Assembly: GCA_030668905.1 (NCBI GenBank)
Contig: DAOVEQ010000073.1
Coordinates: 1 to 5,674 of the forward strand
Source of the DNA: Thermococci archaeon
GTDB taxonomy: Archaea; Methanobacteriota_B; Thermococci; Methanofastidiosales; B48-G16
Reading direction: 5' to 3'
DNA: 5,674 bases
This document shows positions 1 to 5,526 of the stretch, one piece after another. The position numbers and the translations under genes were made by a program. The notes below the pieces were generated by a model. It worked only from the letters and a program-made list of their open reading frames with translations, was not told the origin of the DNA and searched no databases. Position 1 is the first letter of the stretch. Each line of letters opens with the position of its first letter.

Positions 1-153
1 ATAGGAATTGTTTTGGTGCTCGTAGGAATATATACCCTAATTCCTCAGGGCTTAGATTGGTGGAGAGAGTTAGTAGATGTTTTTAAAGGAGTTATTGGCA
101 TTGTTTTGATAGCTATAGGTGCGTTTTGCTTCTTTATTGCAAAGATGGACTAA
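1..153 (+). CDS. Small two-helix membrane protein, 3' end only
   Basis: The frame is open from the first base to a TAA at 151-153, giving the last 50 residues of a protein whose start lies outside the window. Two hydrophobic segments are visible: residues 1-14 (IGIVLVLVGIYTLI) and about 34-48 (GVIGIVLIAIGAFCFFIAK region). Between them is a short polar, Trp-rich stretch (DWWRELVDVFK). This suggests a hairpin of two membrane helices joined by an amphipathic loop, with a very short charged C-terminus (AKMD). No catalytic or binding motif is visible and I do not recognise a named family. It is not obviously part of the next transcript, because a T-rich terminator and a fresh promoter follow. It is called a real gene because of the coherent membrane pattern and the terminator right after the stop. 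Confidence 0.6.
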   Translation: MGIVLVLVGIYTLIPQGLDWWRELVDVFKGVIGIVLIAIGAFCFFIAKMD

Positions 154-158
154 ATTAT

Positions 159-182
159 CCCTTCTCTTTCTTTTTATTTTTT
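159..182 (+). terminator. Pyrimidine/T-rich intrinsic terminator
   Basis: Six bases after the stop of the small membrane protein the + strand becomes almost pure pyrimidine and ends in two T-runs (T5 and T6, split by one A, 171-182). Oligo-T tracts without a strong hairpin are the usual archaeal termination signal. This one separates the upstream gene from the pcn promoter. Confidence 0.55.
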
Positions 183-235
183 CAAATATTATATGCCTAT
201 TATACTAGGGTCATATCTTAATATGATTATACGAA

Positions 236-253
236 CAGAAAGTTTTTAATATA
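236..253 (+). promoter_or_regulatory. pcn-taw3 promoter (BRE + TATA box)
   Basis: A TATA-like element TTTTTAATATA (243-253) is preceded by a purine-rich stretch (GAACAGAAAG) that fits an archaeal BRE. Transcription would start near 270-276. That gives a leader of about 35 bases that keeps the ribosome binding site at 298-305. A second, weaker look-alike (TTTTTAATG, 275-283) lies 32 bases downstream; it would start transcription around 306 and lose that site. Confidence 0.55.
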
Positions 254-297
254 GAAAGTACGAAACTATATCAGTTTTTAATGCATACGACTCATTT

Positions 298-305
298 GAA
301 GTGAT
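298..305 (+). promoter_or_regulatory. Ribosome binding site deciding the pcn start
   Basis: GAAGTGAT matches the GGAGGTGAT-type Shine-Dalgarno sequence with one mismatch and sits four bases before the ATG at 310. An in-frame GTG at 301 lies inside this site, so that GTG is better read as part of the binding site than as a start codon. Confidence 0.65.
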
Positions 306-309
306 AAGA

Positions 310-1047
310 ATGTTTAGGTGCGAGTGGTCTGATTCAATTGTGCTAAGAGAACTGATAGATGGGATCTCTGATCTTGTGGATACAGCTTCTTTTTATGCCG
401 ACGAAAAAAATTTGAGGATAGAAGCATCTGACCCATCGGTAATCTGCAAAATAGAGATCGAGGCTAAGAAAGAAGCTTTTTCAAGTTATGAGATCAACTC
501 GGAGACAAATTTTTATCTTGATATGAATCTTATGAAAAAAATATGCAGAAGATTGAGAGCTGACGATAACGTCAGCATAAACGTTGAGAAGGAGTATCTC
601 GAGTTCACGATCCACAACTTCGTGGAAAGATATTTCAGAATCCCCTTGCTGGAGTTTGGAGAGCCACTGCCGCAGATAAGTATTGATGCATCTGTTTTTT
701 TAAGAATAAGGGGAAGTGTTTTTGTAGATCTTGTAAAGGATATAGCGGTAATAGGAAGCTCTCTTATAATTAAAGCTAATCCCGAAGAGATAACCTTTTT
801 TGCTGAAGAAGATGGTGTTAAAACATCTGTAAATGTATCTAAAACAAATAACGCTATAGAAATGTTCAAAGTAGATAACGAGTGTATCAGCAAGTTTAAT
901 TTAAGTTATATACTGAGCTTCTTAAAAACTGCAACGTCAGTGGATTATATTGATATATCTTTTGGAAATAAGGACACGCCTCTAAAAATCGAATATTCCA
1001 GTGATAAGGCTGCAATTCGTTTCTATCTTGCTCCCATGGAGATCTAA
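310..1047 (+). CDS. pcn: DNA polymerase sliding clamp (PCNA)
   Basis: This is the archaeal PCNA, the ring-shaped clamp that encircles DNA and tethers polymerase, Fen1, ligase and other factors. From ATG 310 the protein is 245 residues, the normal archaeal length, and starts MFR as family members do. In-frame GTG 301 would add three residues but lies in the ribosome binding site. Visible family features: N-terminal LIDGISDLVD (15-24); the EASDPS motif with conserved Asp41; a basic helix LMKKICRRLRADD (about 74-86) facing DNA; the interdomain linker IPLLEFGEPLPQ (111-122); the second clamp fold with EITFFAEEDG (160-169); and a C-terminal YLAPMEI tail, where partner proteins dock. Most relatives end APRIE-like, so the Met-Glu variation is slightly unusual. 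It is the first gene of a unit with taw3, which starts directly after its TAA. It is very likely a trimer-forming clamp, and no second paralogue is in the window. Confidence 0.95.
   Translation: MFRCEWSDSIVLRELIDGISDLVDTASFYADEKNLRIEASDPSVICKIEIEAKKEAFSSYEINSETNFYLDMNLMKKICRRLRADDNVSINVEKEYLEFTIHNFVERYFRIPLLEFGEPLPQISIDASVFLRIRGSVFVDLVKDIAVIGSSLIIKANPEEITFFAEEDGVKTSVNVSKTNNAIEMFKVDNECISKFNLSYILSFLKTATSVDYIDISFGNKDTPLKIEYSSDKAAIRFYLAPMEI
559..576. repeat. Perfect 7-bp inverted repeat inside pcn
   Basis: GCTGACG and CGTCAGC flank an ATAA loop, forming a compact hairpin that is GC-rich for this AT-rich gene. It lies in the codons for RADDNVS after the DNA-facing helix. A function is not shown, and codon coincidence is possible. 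Confidence 0.4.
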
Positions 1048-1614
1048 ATGTTCGAAAAAAGAAAAGAGGTGGTAATGCTTAAATTTGCTAAAGCTATTAC
1101 TGAAAATAAGGTAGATCCTGAAATACTGGAGACTCTAAAACTGATAAACTCTAAAAAAGAGTATTACACTACCTCAAGCTGCGCGGGAAGGATAGTTCTA
1201 ATCTGGATGCCAGAGTTGGGGGATAAAAAGAGATCAGTTTTTCTTGGAAAATGGCACAGGGGGGTAGAATATGAAGAGTTGATAGAATCTCTAAGATTTA
1301 GAGATTCGGGAGTAGTTTTTCTTATCTCACAGTCACCAATAATACATGTAGCCTCGTATGATCTAAAAAGTGCTATAAAGATCAGGGATCTGGCTTTTTC
1401 ATGCGGGTTCAAAAACAGCGGGATAAAATCTATAACGAATAAAATAATAGTTGAGATACTATCCACGGAAAGGATAGATGTTCCTCTCGGAGAAAGGGAA
1501 CTCCTTGTGAATGAAGAGTACCTTAGATTTCTGGTAAAATACGCCAATAAAGCCTTAGAAAGAAGCAGAAAAAAATTAGAAAAATTAAATAAAAAACTGA
1601 AAGAATCACTTTAA
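1048..1614 (+). CDS. taw3: tRNA-Phe wybutosine methyltransferase Taw3 (TYW3 family)
   Basis: This is the Taw3/TYW3 family, the S-adenosylmethionine-dependent N4-methyltransferase that acts on the tricyclic wyosine intermediate at position 37 of tRNA-Phe. The 188-residue protein has the family signatures in order: an N-terminal MFEKRKE...KVDPEI segment (1-26); YTTSSCAGRI (40-49, relatives often have SSCSGR); FLGKWHR (66-71); IIHVAS (98-103); GFKNSGI (120-126); and STERIDVPLG (139-148). The C-terminus (about 168-187) is a Lys/Arg-rich helix, probably for RNA contact. The start at 1048 follows the pcn stop with no gap and has GGAG at 1038-1041. A second in-frame ATG at 1075 has a strong AGGTG at 1067-1071 and would drop nine residues; I prefer 1048 because the N-terminus resembles relatives. 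The last nine bases overlap the 3' end of the convergent synthetase gene. Confidence 0.9.
   Translation: MFEKRKEVVMLKFAKAITENKVDPEILETLKLINSKKEYYTTSSCAGRIVLIWMPELGDKKRSVFLGKWHRGVEYEELIESLRFRDSGVVFLISQSPIIHVASYDLKSAIKIRDLAFSCGFKNSGIKSITNKIIVEILSTERIDVPLGERELLVNEEYLRFLVKYANKALERSRKKLEKLNKKLKESL
1285..1307. repeat. Perfect 8-bp inverted repeat inside taw3
   Basis: GAATCTCT (1285-1292) and AGAGATTC (1300-1307) are exact inverted copies around the 7-base loop AAGATTT. The sequence encodes ESLRFRDS. It could fold as an RNA hairpin, but no role is evident. Confidence 0.4.
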
Positions 1615-3216
1615 GTTTAGAGGTTTTAACTCTCCAGTTTCCAGTAGCTTCTGAGCTTCTTCCCTCAGTTTGTATTTCTGAATCTTACCTGAAGCTGTCA
1701 TTGGCATCTGATCCACGATCTTCACGTATCTCGGTACCTTGAAATTCGCTATCTTTCCTTTGCAGAACTCAGCAATTTCCTGGGGATCTAAATTAACACC
1801 TTCCTTTGGAATCACACATACCATCACAACCTCACCAAAGATCTTGTCAGGAAAACCTATCACAGAAACATTCTGTATTTTTGGATGGGTGAATAGAAAC
1901 TCCTCTATCTCTCTTGGGTATACATTAAATCCTCCTACAATTATCATATCTTTCTTCCTGCCTACTATACTTATGTATCCTCCCTCATCCATCACTGCCA
2001 GATCGCCCGAATAGAGCCATCCTTCTTCATCTATAGCTTCTTTAGTTTTTTCAGGCATCTTATAATACCCTAACATTACGTTGTATCCCTTGCACGCAAG
2101 TTCTCCTCTACTACCTGCAGGTACGCTTTTGTGTAGATCGTCAACTATCCTCACTTCAGTACCCGGTAAGGTTTTACCAACCGTTTTGACCCTCTTATCT
2201 ATAGGGTCATCAAACCTTGTCATTGTTATTACAGGAGAAGCCTCTGTCAGTCCATATGCTATGCATACATTGCAGTGCATCTCCTCCATTACACCTCTCA
2301 TTATCTCTACTGGACACGGCGCACCTGCCATTATTCCCGTTCTCAGAGAATCTATATTGTACCCGTATTTTCTAAAAGCCTCCAGTTCCAGTACGAACAT
2401 TGTAGGGACACCGTAAAGTATAGAGATTTTTTCTTTTTCAACGAGTTCCATGGCTTCTTTTCCCTTAAACACGAGCATTGGCACCATTGAAGCCCCGTAA
2501 ATTATGCTTCCAAGGATACCCATTACACATCCAAAACAGTGAAAAAAGGGAACTGCTAATAAAAATCTGTCTCTTTCCGTAGTTTTCAGAACTCCAGCAA
2601 CATCTCTTGCGTTTGTACCCATGTTATTGTGAGAAAGCATGGCTCCTTTTGGATTTCCTGTTGTTCCTGATGTATAGAGAATAAAGACGCAGTCTTCTGG
2701 TGTTAAACTTTTTCTTCTTTCTTCAAAATCTTTATCATTCTTCCAATCCTTACCTTTTTCGCATATTTCATAAAATCCGTGCATACCCTCTTCAGGATTT
2801 CCAAAAACAATTACACTTTCCAATTTTGGAATCTTTCCTCTCAATTCGTTCATCATTTTTATAAAATCTATACCGACAAAGGTATCGGTCATTATCAAAG
2901 CTGTAGCTTCCGAGTTGTTCAGGATATACTCTACCTCGTGAGTTTTGTATCTTGTGTTCATCGGGACTACTACTCCTCCCGCTTTTGATATGCCGAAGTA
3001 AGCAATTACCCATTCAGGATAATTGGGCATCCACAATCCTATTTTGTCTCCCTTTTTGATTCCGAGTTTTAAAAGCCCTGATGCAAACTCGTTTACCCTC
3101 TCGTTTAACTCTCTGTACGTAATTCTTTTGTCTTCAAAGATTACCACTTCTTTTTCCGGGAATTTTTTGGCTGTCTCATCCAGAATTTCTCCTAGTGTCC
3201 GATTCACCGTTACCAT
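1606..3216 (-). CDS. Acyl-CoA synthetase (AMP-forming, FadD-like, ANL superfamily)
   Basis: This enzyme would activate a carboxylic acid, probably a medium- or long-chain fatty acid, to its CoA thioester through an acyl-adenylate, using ATP. The 536-residue length is normal for the family. Motifs in order: P-loop YTSGTTGNPKGA (181-192); VPFFHCFG (222-229); adenine-contacting YGLTEASP (321-328); ribose-binding YSGD (402-405); hinge region GRKKDMIIVGG (419-429); and the mobile C-terminal domain with TASGKIQKYKLRE (507-519), Lys511 being the expected catalytic lysine. All key residues are present, so it should be active. It has no signal peptide or membrane segment and is probably cytoplasmic. 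ATG at 3216 has AGGTGAT three bases upstream. The gene stands alone: it diverges from the leuC/hacA-like gene and its last nine bases overlap taw3 tail-to-tail. The exact substrate cannot be read from the sequence; aryl or branched acids are alternatives to fatty acids. Confidence 0.92.
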   Translation of the reverse strand: MVTVNRTLGEILDETAKKFPEKEVVIFEDKRITYRELNERVNEFASGLLKLGIKKGDKIGLWMPNYPEWVIAYFGISKAGGVVVPMNTRYKTHEVEYILNNSEATALIMTDTFVGIDFIKMMNELRGKIPKLESVIVFGNPEEGMHGFYEICEKGKDWKNDKDFEERRKSLTPEDCVFILYTSGTTGNPKGAMLSHNNMGTNARDVAGVLKTTERDRFLLAVPFFHCFGCVMGILGSIIYGASMVPMLVFKGKEAMELVEKEKISILYGVPTMFVLELEAFRKYGYNIDSLRTGIMAGAPCPVEIMRGVMEEMHCNVCIAYGLTEASPVITMTRFDDPIDKRVKTVGKTLPGTEVRIVDDLHKSVPAGSRGELACKGYNVMLGYYKMPEKTKEAIDEEGWLYSGDLAVMDEGGYISIVGRKKDMIIVGGFNVYPREIEEFLFTHPKIQNVSVIGFPDKIFGEVVMVCVIPKEGVNLDPQEIAEFCKGKIANFKVPRYVKIVDQMPMTASGKIQKYKLREEAQKLLETGELKPLNLK

Positions 3217-3219
3217 TTG

Positions 3220-3226
3220 ATCACCT
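3220..3226 (-). promoter_or_regulatory. Ribosome binding site of the acyl-CoA synthetase
   Basis: On the minus strand AGGTGAT, a perfect match to the archaeal anti-Shine-Dalgarno, lies three bases before the ATG (3214-3216), supporting that start. Confidence 0.7.
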
Positions 3227-3246
3227 TTAAGTAAAATCTCTCAAAT

Positions 3247-3257
3247 AATATTTAAAT
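3247..3257 (-). promoter_or_regulatory. TATA box of the acyl-CoA synthetase gene
   Basis: The minus strand reads ATTTAAATATT, close to the archaeal TTTAAATA consensus. A start about 25 bases on, near 3226, would give a leader of only around 10 bases, just enough to hold the ribosome binding site. The box lies in the region shared with the divergent leuC/hacA-like gene. Confidence 0.5.
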
Positions 3258-3282
3258 GTATTCTCCCTTAGTAATGAATAAC

Positions 3283-3291
3283 TTTTAAATA
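3283..3291 (+). promoter_or_regulatory. TATA box of the leuC/hacA-like gene
   Basis: TTTTAAATA fits the archaeal TATA consensus and predicts transcription from about 3310-3315, leaving a roughly 30-base A-rich leader. A second TTTTAAA (3325-3331) is too close to the ATG to act as this gene's box and overlaps its ribosome binding site. Confidence 0.55.
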
Positions 3292-3331
3292 CACAGACAA
3301 AGAAAAAAAAATTAAGAATTGAACTTTTAAA

Positions 3332-3336
3332 AGGTG
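3332..3336 (+). promoter_or_regulatory. Ribosome binding site of the leuC/hacA-like gene
   Basis: AGGTG lies six bases before ATG 3343. A second in-frame ATG at 3349 would sit 12 bases away, so 3343 is favoured. Confidence 0.6.
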
Positions 3337-3342
3337 TAAAAA

Positions 3343-4584
3343 ATGACAATGGCAAAAGCGATTTTTGGAAAAAAAGTGGGGAAAAAAGTGGAAGTAAATG
3401 AGATTATAGAGGTTGAACCCGATATCCTAATGACTCATGAAAATACTGCTGCAATCTCTAAAAAATTCTATTCTATGGGTGTAAAAAAAGTCTGGAATCC
3501 TGAAAAGATAGTAATACCAGTAGATCACTGTGTCCCGGCTGCTAACGAAAAATATGCTGCAAATCACAAGATGATAAGGGAATTTGCAAAGGAACAGAAC
3601 ATAAAATATTTTTATGATATAAAAGAGGGAATATGTCACCAGGTATTGCCGGAAAGGGGACATATTTTACCAGGATACTTGATTCTTGGATCCGATTCCC
3701 ATACTACCACGTATGGCGCTTTCGGCGCTTTTTCTGCAGGCATCGGCAGAAGTGAAGCAGCCTCAATAATGGCTACTGGAAAGTTATGGCTGAAAGTTCC
3801 TGAATCGATGAAGATCACAGTTAACGGGAAATTGGAGAAAGGTGTCTATGCAAAAGACATGATCCTCCATATAATAGGAGATATAAAGGCTGATGGTGCA
3901 AACTATATGTCTGTAGAGTTTTACGGCGGCACGATAGAAAACCTCAGCATTGCTGGAAGGATGGTTTTATCAAATATGAGCGCAGAGATGGGAGCGAAGG
4001 CAGGAATAGTACAATGTGATAAAAAAACTGAAGGGTGGCTTAAACCAAGAGTTTCTGAAGAAATCAGGCCTGTTAAACCTATTGACAACGAGTATGAAAT
4101 TACTCTGGAATACAACGCAGAAGATATAACTCCAAAGGTAGCGTGTCCTCACACAGTAGATAACGTTAAAGATGTCAGCGAGATTGACGTAGAGATAGAT
4201 CAGGCTTTAATAGGGACATGTACTAACGGCAGAACCGAAGATCTGAAGGAAGCTATAAAAATTCTCAAGGGTAAAAAAATACACAAAAATGTAAGACTAT
4301 TAATATTACCAGCTTCGAGAGAAGTTTATTTAGAAGCATTGAAAGAAGGACTGCTTACTGAATTGGTAAAATCTGGAGCTATGATCCTGAATCCAAACTG
4401 CGGTCCATGTCTCGGTGCTCATGAAGGCATTTTAGCGCCCGAAGAGGTGTGTATCTCGACAGCAAATAGGAACTTTAAAGGAAGGATGGGGTGCAAGGAA
4501 GCCTTTGTCTATTTAGCTTCTCCAGCTACAGTGGCTGCTTCAGCTATTACTGGAAAAATTACGGATCCTAGAGAGTTTTTATAA
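3343..4584 (+). CDS. leuC: 3-isopropylmalate dehydratase / homoaconitase large subunit (LeuC/HacA type)
   Basis: This is the catalytic large subunit of a two-subunit aconitase-family hydro-lyase that isomerises 2-isopropylmalate (leucine) or homocitrate-type acids (lysine; coenzyme B in methanogens). At 413 residues it is close to the usual 415-425 of the archaeal/Thermus-type group. The three cysteines that hold the [4Fe-4S] cluster are present: Cys293 in GTCTNGR, and Cys353 and Cys356 in NCGPCLGAH. Other family motifs are VDHCVPAANE (60-69), EGICHQ (95-100), GSDSHTTTYGAFGAF (116-130) and NRNFKGRMG (375-383). The GICHQVL and DHxxPAAN context resembles homoaconitases as much as LeuC, so the symbol leuC is provisional and hacA is possible. 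Specificity normally resides in the small subunit (LeuD/HacB), which does not follow here; a T-rich terminator and a V4R gene do. The gene has its own promoter and appears monocistronic. Confidence 0.9.
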   Translation: MTMAKAIFGKKVGKKVEVNEIIEVEPDILMTHENTAAISKKFYSMGVKKVWNPEKIVIPVDHCVPAANEKYAANHKMIREFAKEQNIKYFYDIKEGICHQVLPERGHILPGYLILGSDSHTTTYGAFGAFSAGIGRSEAASIMATGKLWLKVPESMKITVNGKLEKGVYAKDMILHIIGDIKADGANYMSVEFYGGTIENLSIAGRMVLSNMSAEMGAKAGIVQCDKKTEGWLKPRVSEEIRPVKPIDNEYEITLEYNAEDITPKVACPHTVDNVKDVSEIDVEIDQALIGTCTNGRTEDLKEAIKILKGKKIHKNVRLLILPASREVYLEALKEGLLTELVKSGAMILNPNCGPCLGAHEGILAPEEVCISTANRNFKGRMGCKEAFVYLASPATVAASAITGKITDPREFL

Positions 4585-4620
4585 TCTTTTCATTTTTCAT
4601 GATTTACTTCTTTGTTTTTA
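4585..4620 (+). terminator. T-rich terminator after the leuC/hacA-like gene
   Basis: Directly after the TAA stop the + strand carries several T-runs (T4, T5 and a final T5) with no clear hairpin, as expected for archaeal termination. It separates this gene from the V4R-Roadblock unit. Confidence 0.5.
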
Positions 4621-4623
4621 TGA

Positions 4624-4639
4624 GTAAGTTTTAAATATA
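4624..4639 (+). promoter_or_regulatory. Strong promoter of the V4R-Roadblock pair
   Basis: TTTTAAATATA (4629-4639) is preceded by the purine-rich GTAAG, a plausible BRE. The box is centred about 25 bases before ATG 4659, so transcription should begin at or within a few bases of the start codon. The element is almost the same as the tRNA-Met promoter at the end of the window (AAGTTTAAATATAC), suggesting good strength. Confidence 0.65.
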
Positions 4640-4658
4640 CCAAAATGCAAATTGTATT

Positions 4659-5153
4659 ATGACTCGGGAATTAATTATTGGAGGCATTGTTAGTGTAGCC
4701 TTTACTCGTAGGACAATGGGAATCATGTTTACCAGTATTTATGATATACTTGGAAAAAATGGAGCCGATGCTCTTTTATATAATGCAGGTCGTAACGTAG
4801 GAAGAGCTTTTGTGGAAAAAGAGAAAGAAATTACAAAATCTGAGAATATAGAATTACTCAATAAATGTATACAAATTGATATAGAGGCAGGATTCGGGAA
4901 ATTTGAATACAACGTAGATTTCAATAAATTTGAAGGTGAAGTAAAATTATACGATTCATTTTTAGCTAAAAGTTGGATAGAATTTACTAAAAAAAAGCAG
5001 GAATATCCAGTCTGCGCTTTCCTTGCAGGATATATTGCGGGGATAATAGAATCAACATTTGGAAAAAAGGTAGTGGTAGAAGAGAAAGAATGTATAGCTT
5101 TAGGAAACAAATTATGTCTCTTTGAAGTTAAAAAAGATGTTTTTGGTGATTGA
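4659..5153 (+). CDS. V4R-domain protein (putative small-molecule-binding protein)
   Basis: A 164-residue protein that is essentially one V4R (4-vinyl reductase-like) domain. V4R domains are thought to bind small hydrophobic ligands and occur as sensors beside regulators; the domain is structurally related to the Bet3 subunits of eukaryotic TRAPP. Visible features: RRTMGIMFTSIYDILGKNGADALLYNAGRNVG spans 17-48, the usual helical entry region; the C-terminal half carries CAFLAGYIAGIIE (119-131) and EKECIALGNKLCLFEV (142-157), with Cys119, Cys145 and Cys153 in the family pattern often proposed to bind a metal. There is no DNA-binding or catalytic domain, so it probably acts through a partner. No Shine-Dalgarno precedes ATG 4659, and the TATA spacing predicts a leaderless mRNA. 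The TGA stop abuts the ATG of the Roadblock gene, so the two are probably co-translated. Ligand and role are unknown. Confidence 0.85.
   Translation: MTRELIIGGIVSVAFTRRTMGIMFTSIYDILGKNGADALLYNAGRNVGRAFVEKEKEITKSENIELLNKCIQIDIEAGFGKFEYNVDFNKFEGEVKLYDSFLAKSWIEFTKKKQEYPVCAFLAGYIAGIIESTFGKKVVVEEKECIALGNKLCLFEVKKDVFGD
5145..5150 (+). promoter_or_regulatory. Ribosome binding site of the Roadblock gene
   Basis: GGTGAT, inside the last codons of the V4R gene, lies three bases before ATG 5154. The second gene can therefore be initiated internally although the first appears leaderless. Confidence 0.6.
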
Positions 5154-5510
5154 ATGAAAAAGGAACTCCTGGATAACATATTAGGTGATCTTAAAAATGT
5201 TGTAAGTATAGAAGCTTCTGCAATAGTTACAAGGTCGGGATTGTTAATATCCGCAGATCTTCCACAGAACATGGGTGGAGAAACATTTGCTGCTATGTCT
5301 GCTACAATACTCGGAGCAGCAGAAACAGCAACACTGGAGATGAAAAAAGGAGTACCCGAAAGAGTAGTTATAACAACAGAAGAAGAGAAAATAATCACAG
5401 TAGGGGCTGGAGAAAAAGCTCTTTTGGTGTGTATAACATCAGATCCTAATCTAGAATTAGTTCTTACAGAACTGGGGAAAGCGGCTGAAAAGGTAGAGAA
5501 GATTCTATGA
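5154..5510 (+). CDS. Roadblock/LC7-domain protein
   Basis: A 118-residue single-domain Roadblock/LC7 (MglB-like) protein. The fold's order can be followed: an N-terminal helix (about 3-15); a beta pair SIEASAIVTRSGLLISADLP (18-37); a central helix GETFAAMSATILGAAETATL (42-61); strands PERVVITTEEEKIITVGAG and KALLVCITSD (68-97); and a C-terminal helix (99-117). Roadblock proteins dimerise and, where studied, regulate Ras-like GTPases (MglB with MglA) or act in dynein and Ragulator complexes; many archaeal single-domain copies have no assigned role. Here no GTPase is in the window. The gene starts immediately after the V4R stop with its own GGTGAT site, indicating linked expression and suggesting a physical or functional partnership. 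It ends 16 bases before the convergent tRNA gene. Confidence 0.88.
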   Translation: MKKELLDNILGDLKNVVSIEASAIVTRSGLLISADLPQNMGGETFAAMSATILGAAETATLEMKKGVPERVVITTEEEKIITVGAGEKALLVCITSDPNLELVLTELGKAAEKVEKIL

Positions 5511-5526
5511 TCCTGATATTAATGAG

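Noticed and set aside
301..309. GTG at 301 as the PCNA start
   Set aside because: It lies within the Shine-Dalgarno GAAGTGAT. PCNA proteins normally begin MF-, which matches ATG 310.
513..893. A 126-codon minus-strand open frame inside pcn
   Set aside because: Low-complexity Ser/Thr/Leu/Ile translation antisense to a well-supported PCNA gene, with no start signals.
3367..3390. Tandem 12-base near-repeat (GGAAAAAAAGTG then GGGAAAAAAGTG) in the leuC/hacA-like gene
   Set aside because: It keeps the frame and encodes GKKVGKKV where family members have a similar Lys/Val-rich segment, so it is probably ordinary Lys codons rather than an expansion. The A-runs are only a possible sequencing-error site.
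3717..3733. Repeated GGCGCTTT
   Set aside because: It is the codons of the conserved GAFGAF motif of the aconitase-like protein.
4739..5398. A 219-codon open frame on the minus strand across the V4R and Roadblock genes
   Set aside because: It is antisense to two recognisable genes, its translation is Ser/Thr/Phe-rich with no recognisable motif, it begins with GTG and has no ribosome binding site or TATA box.
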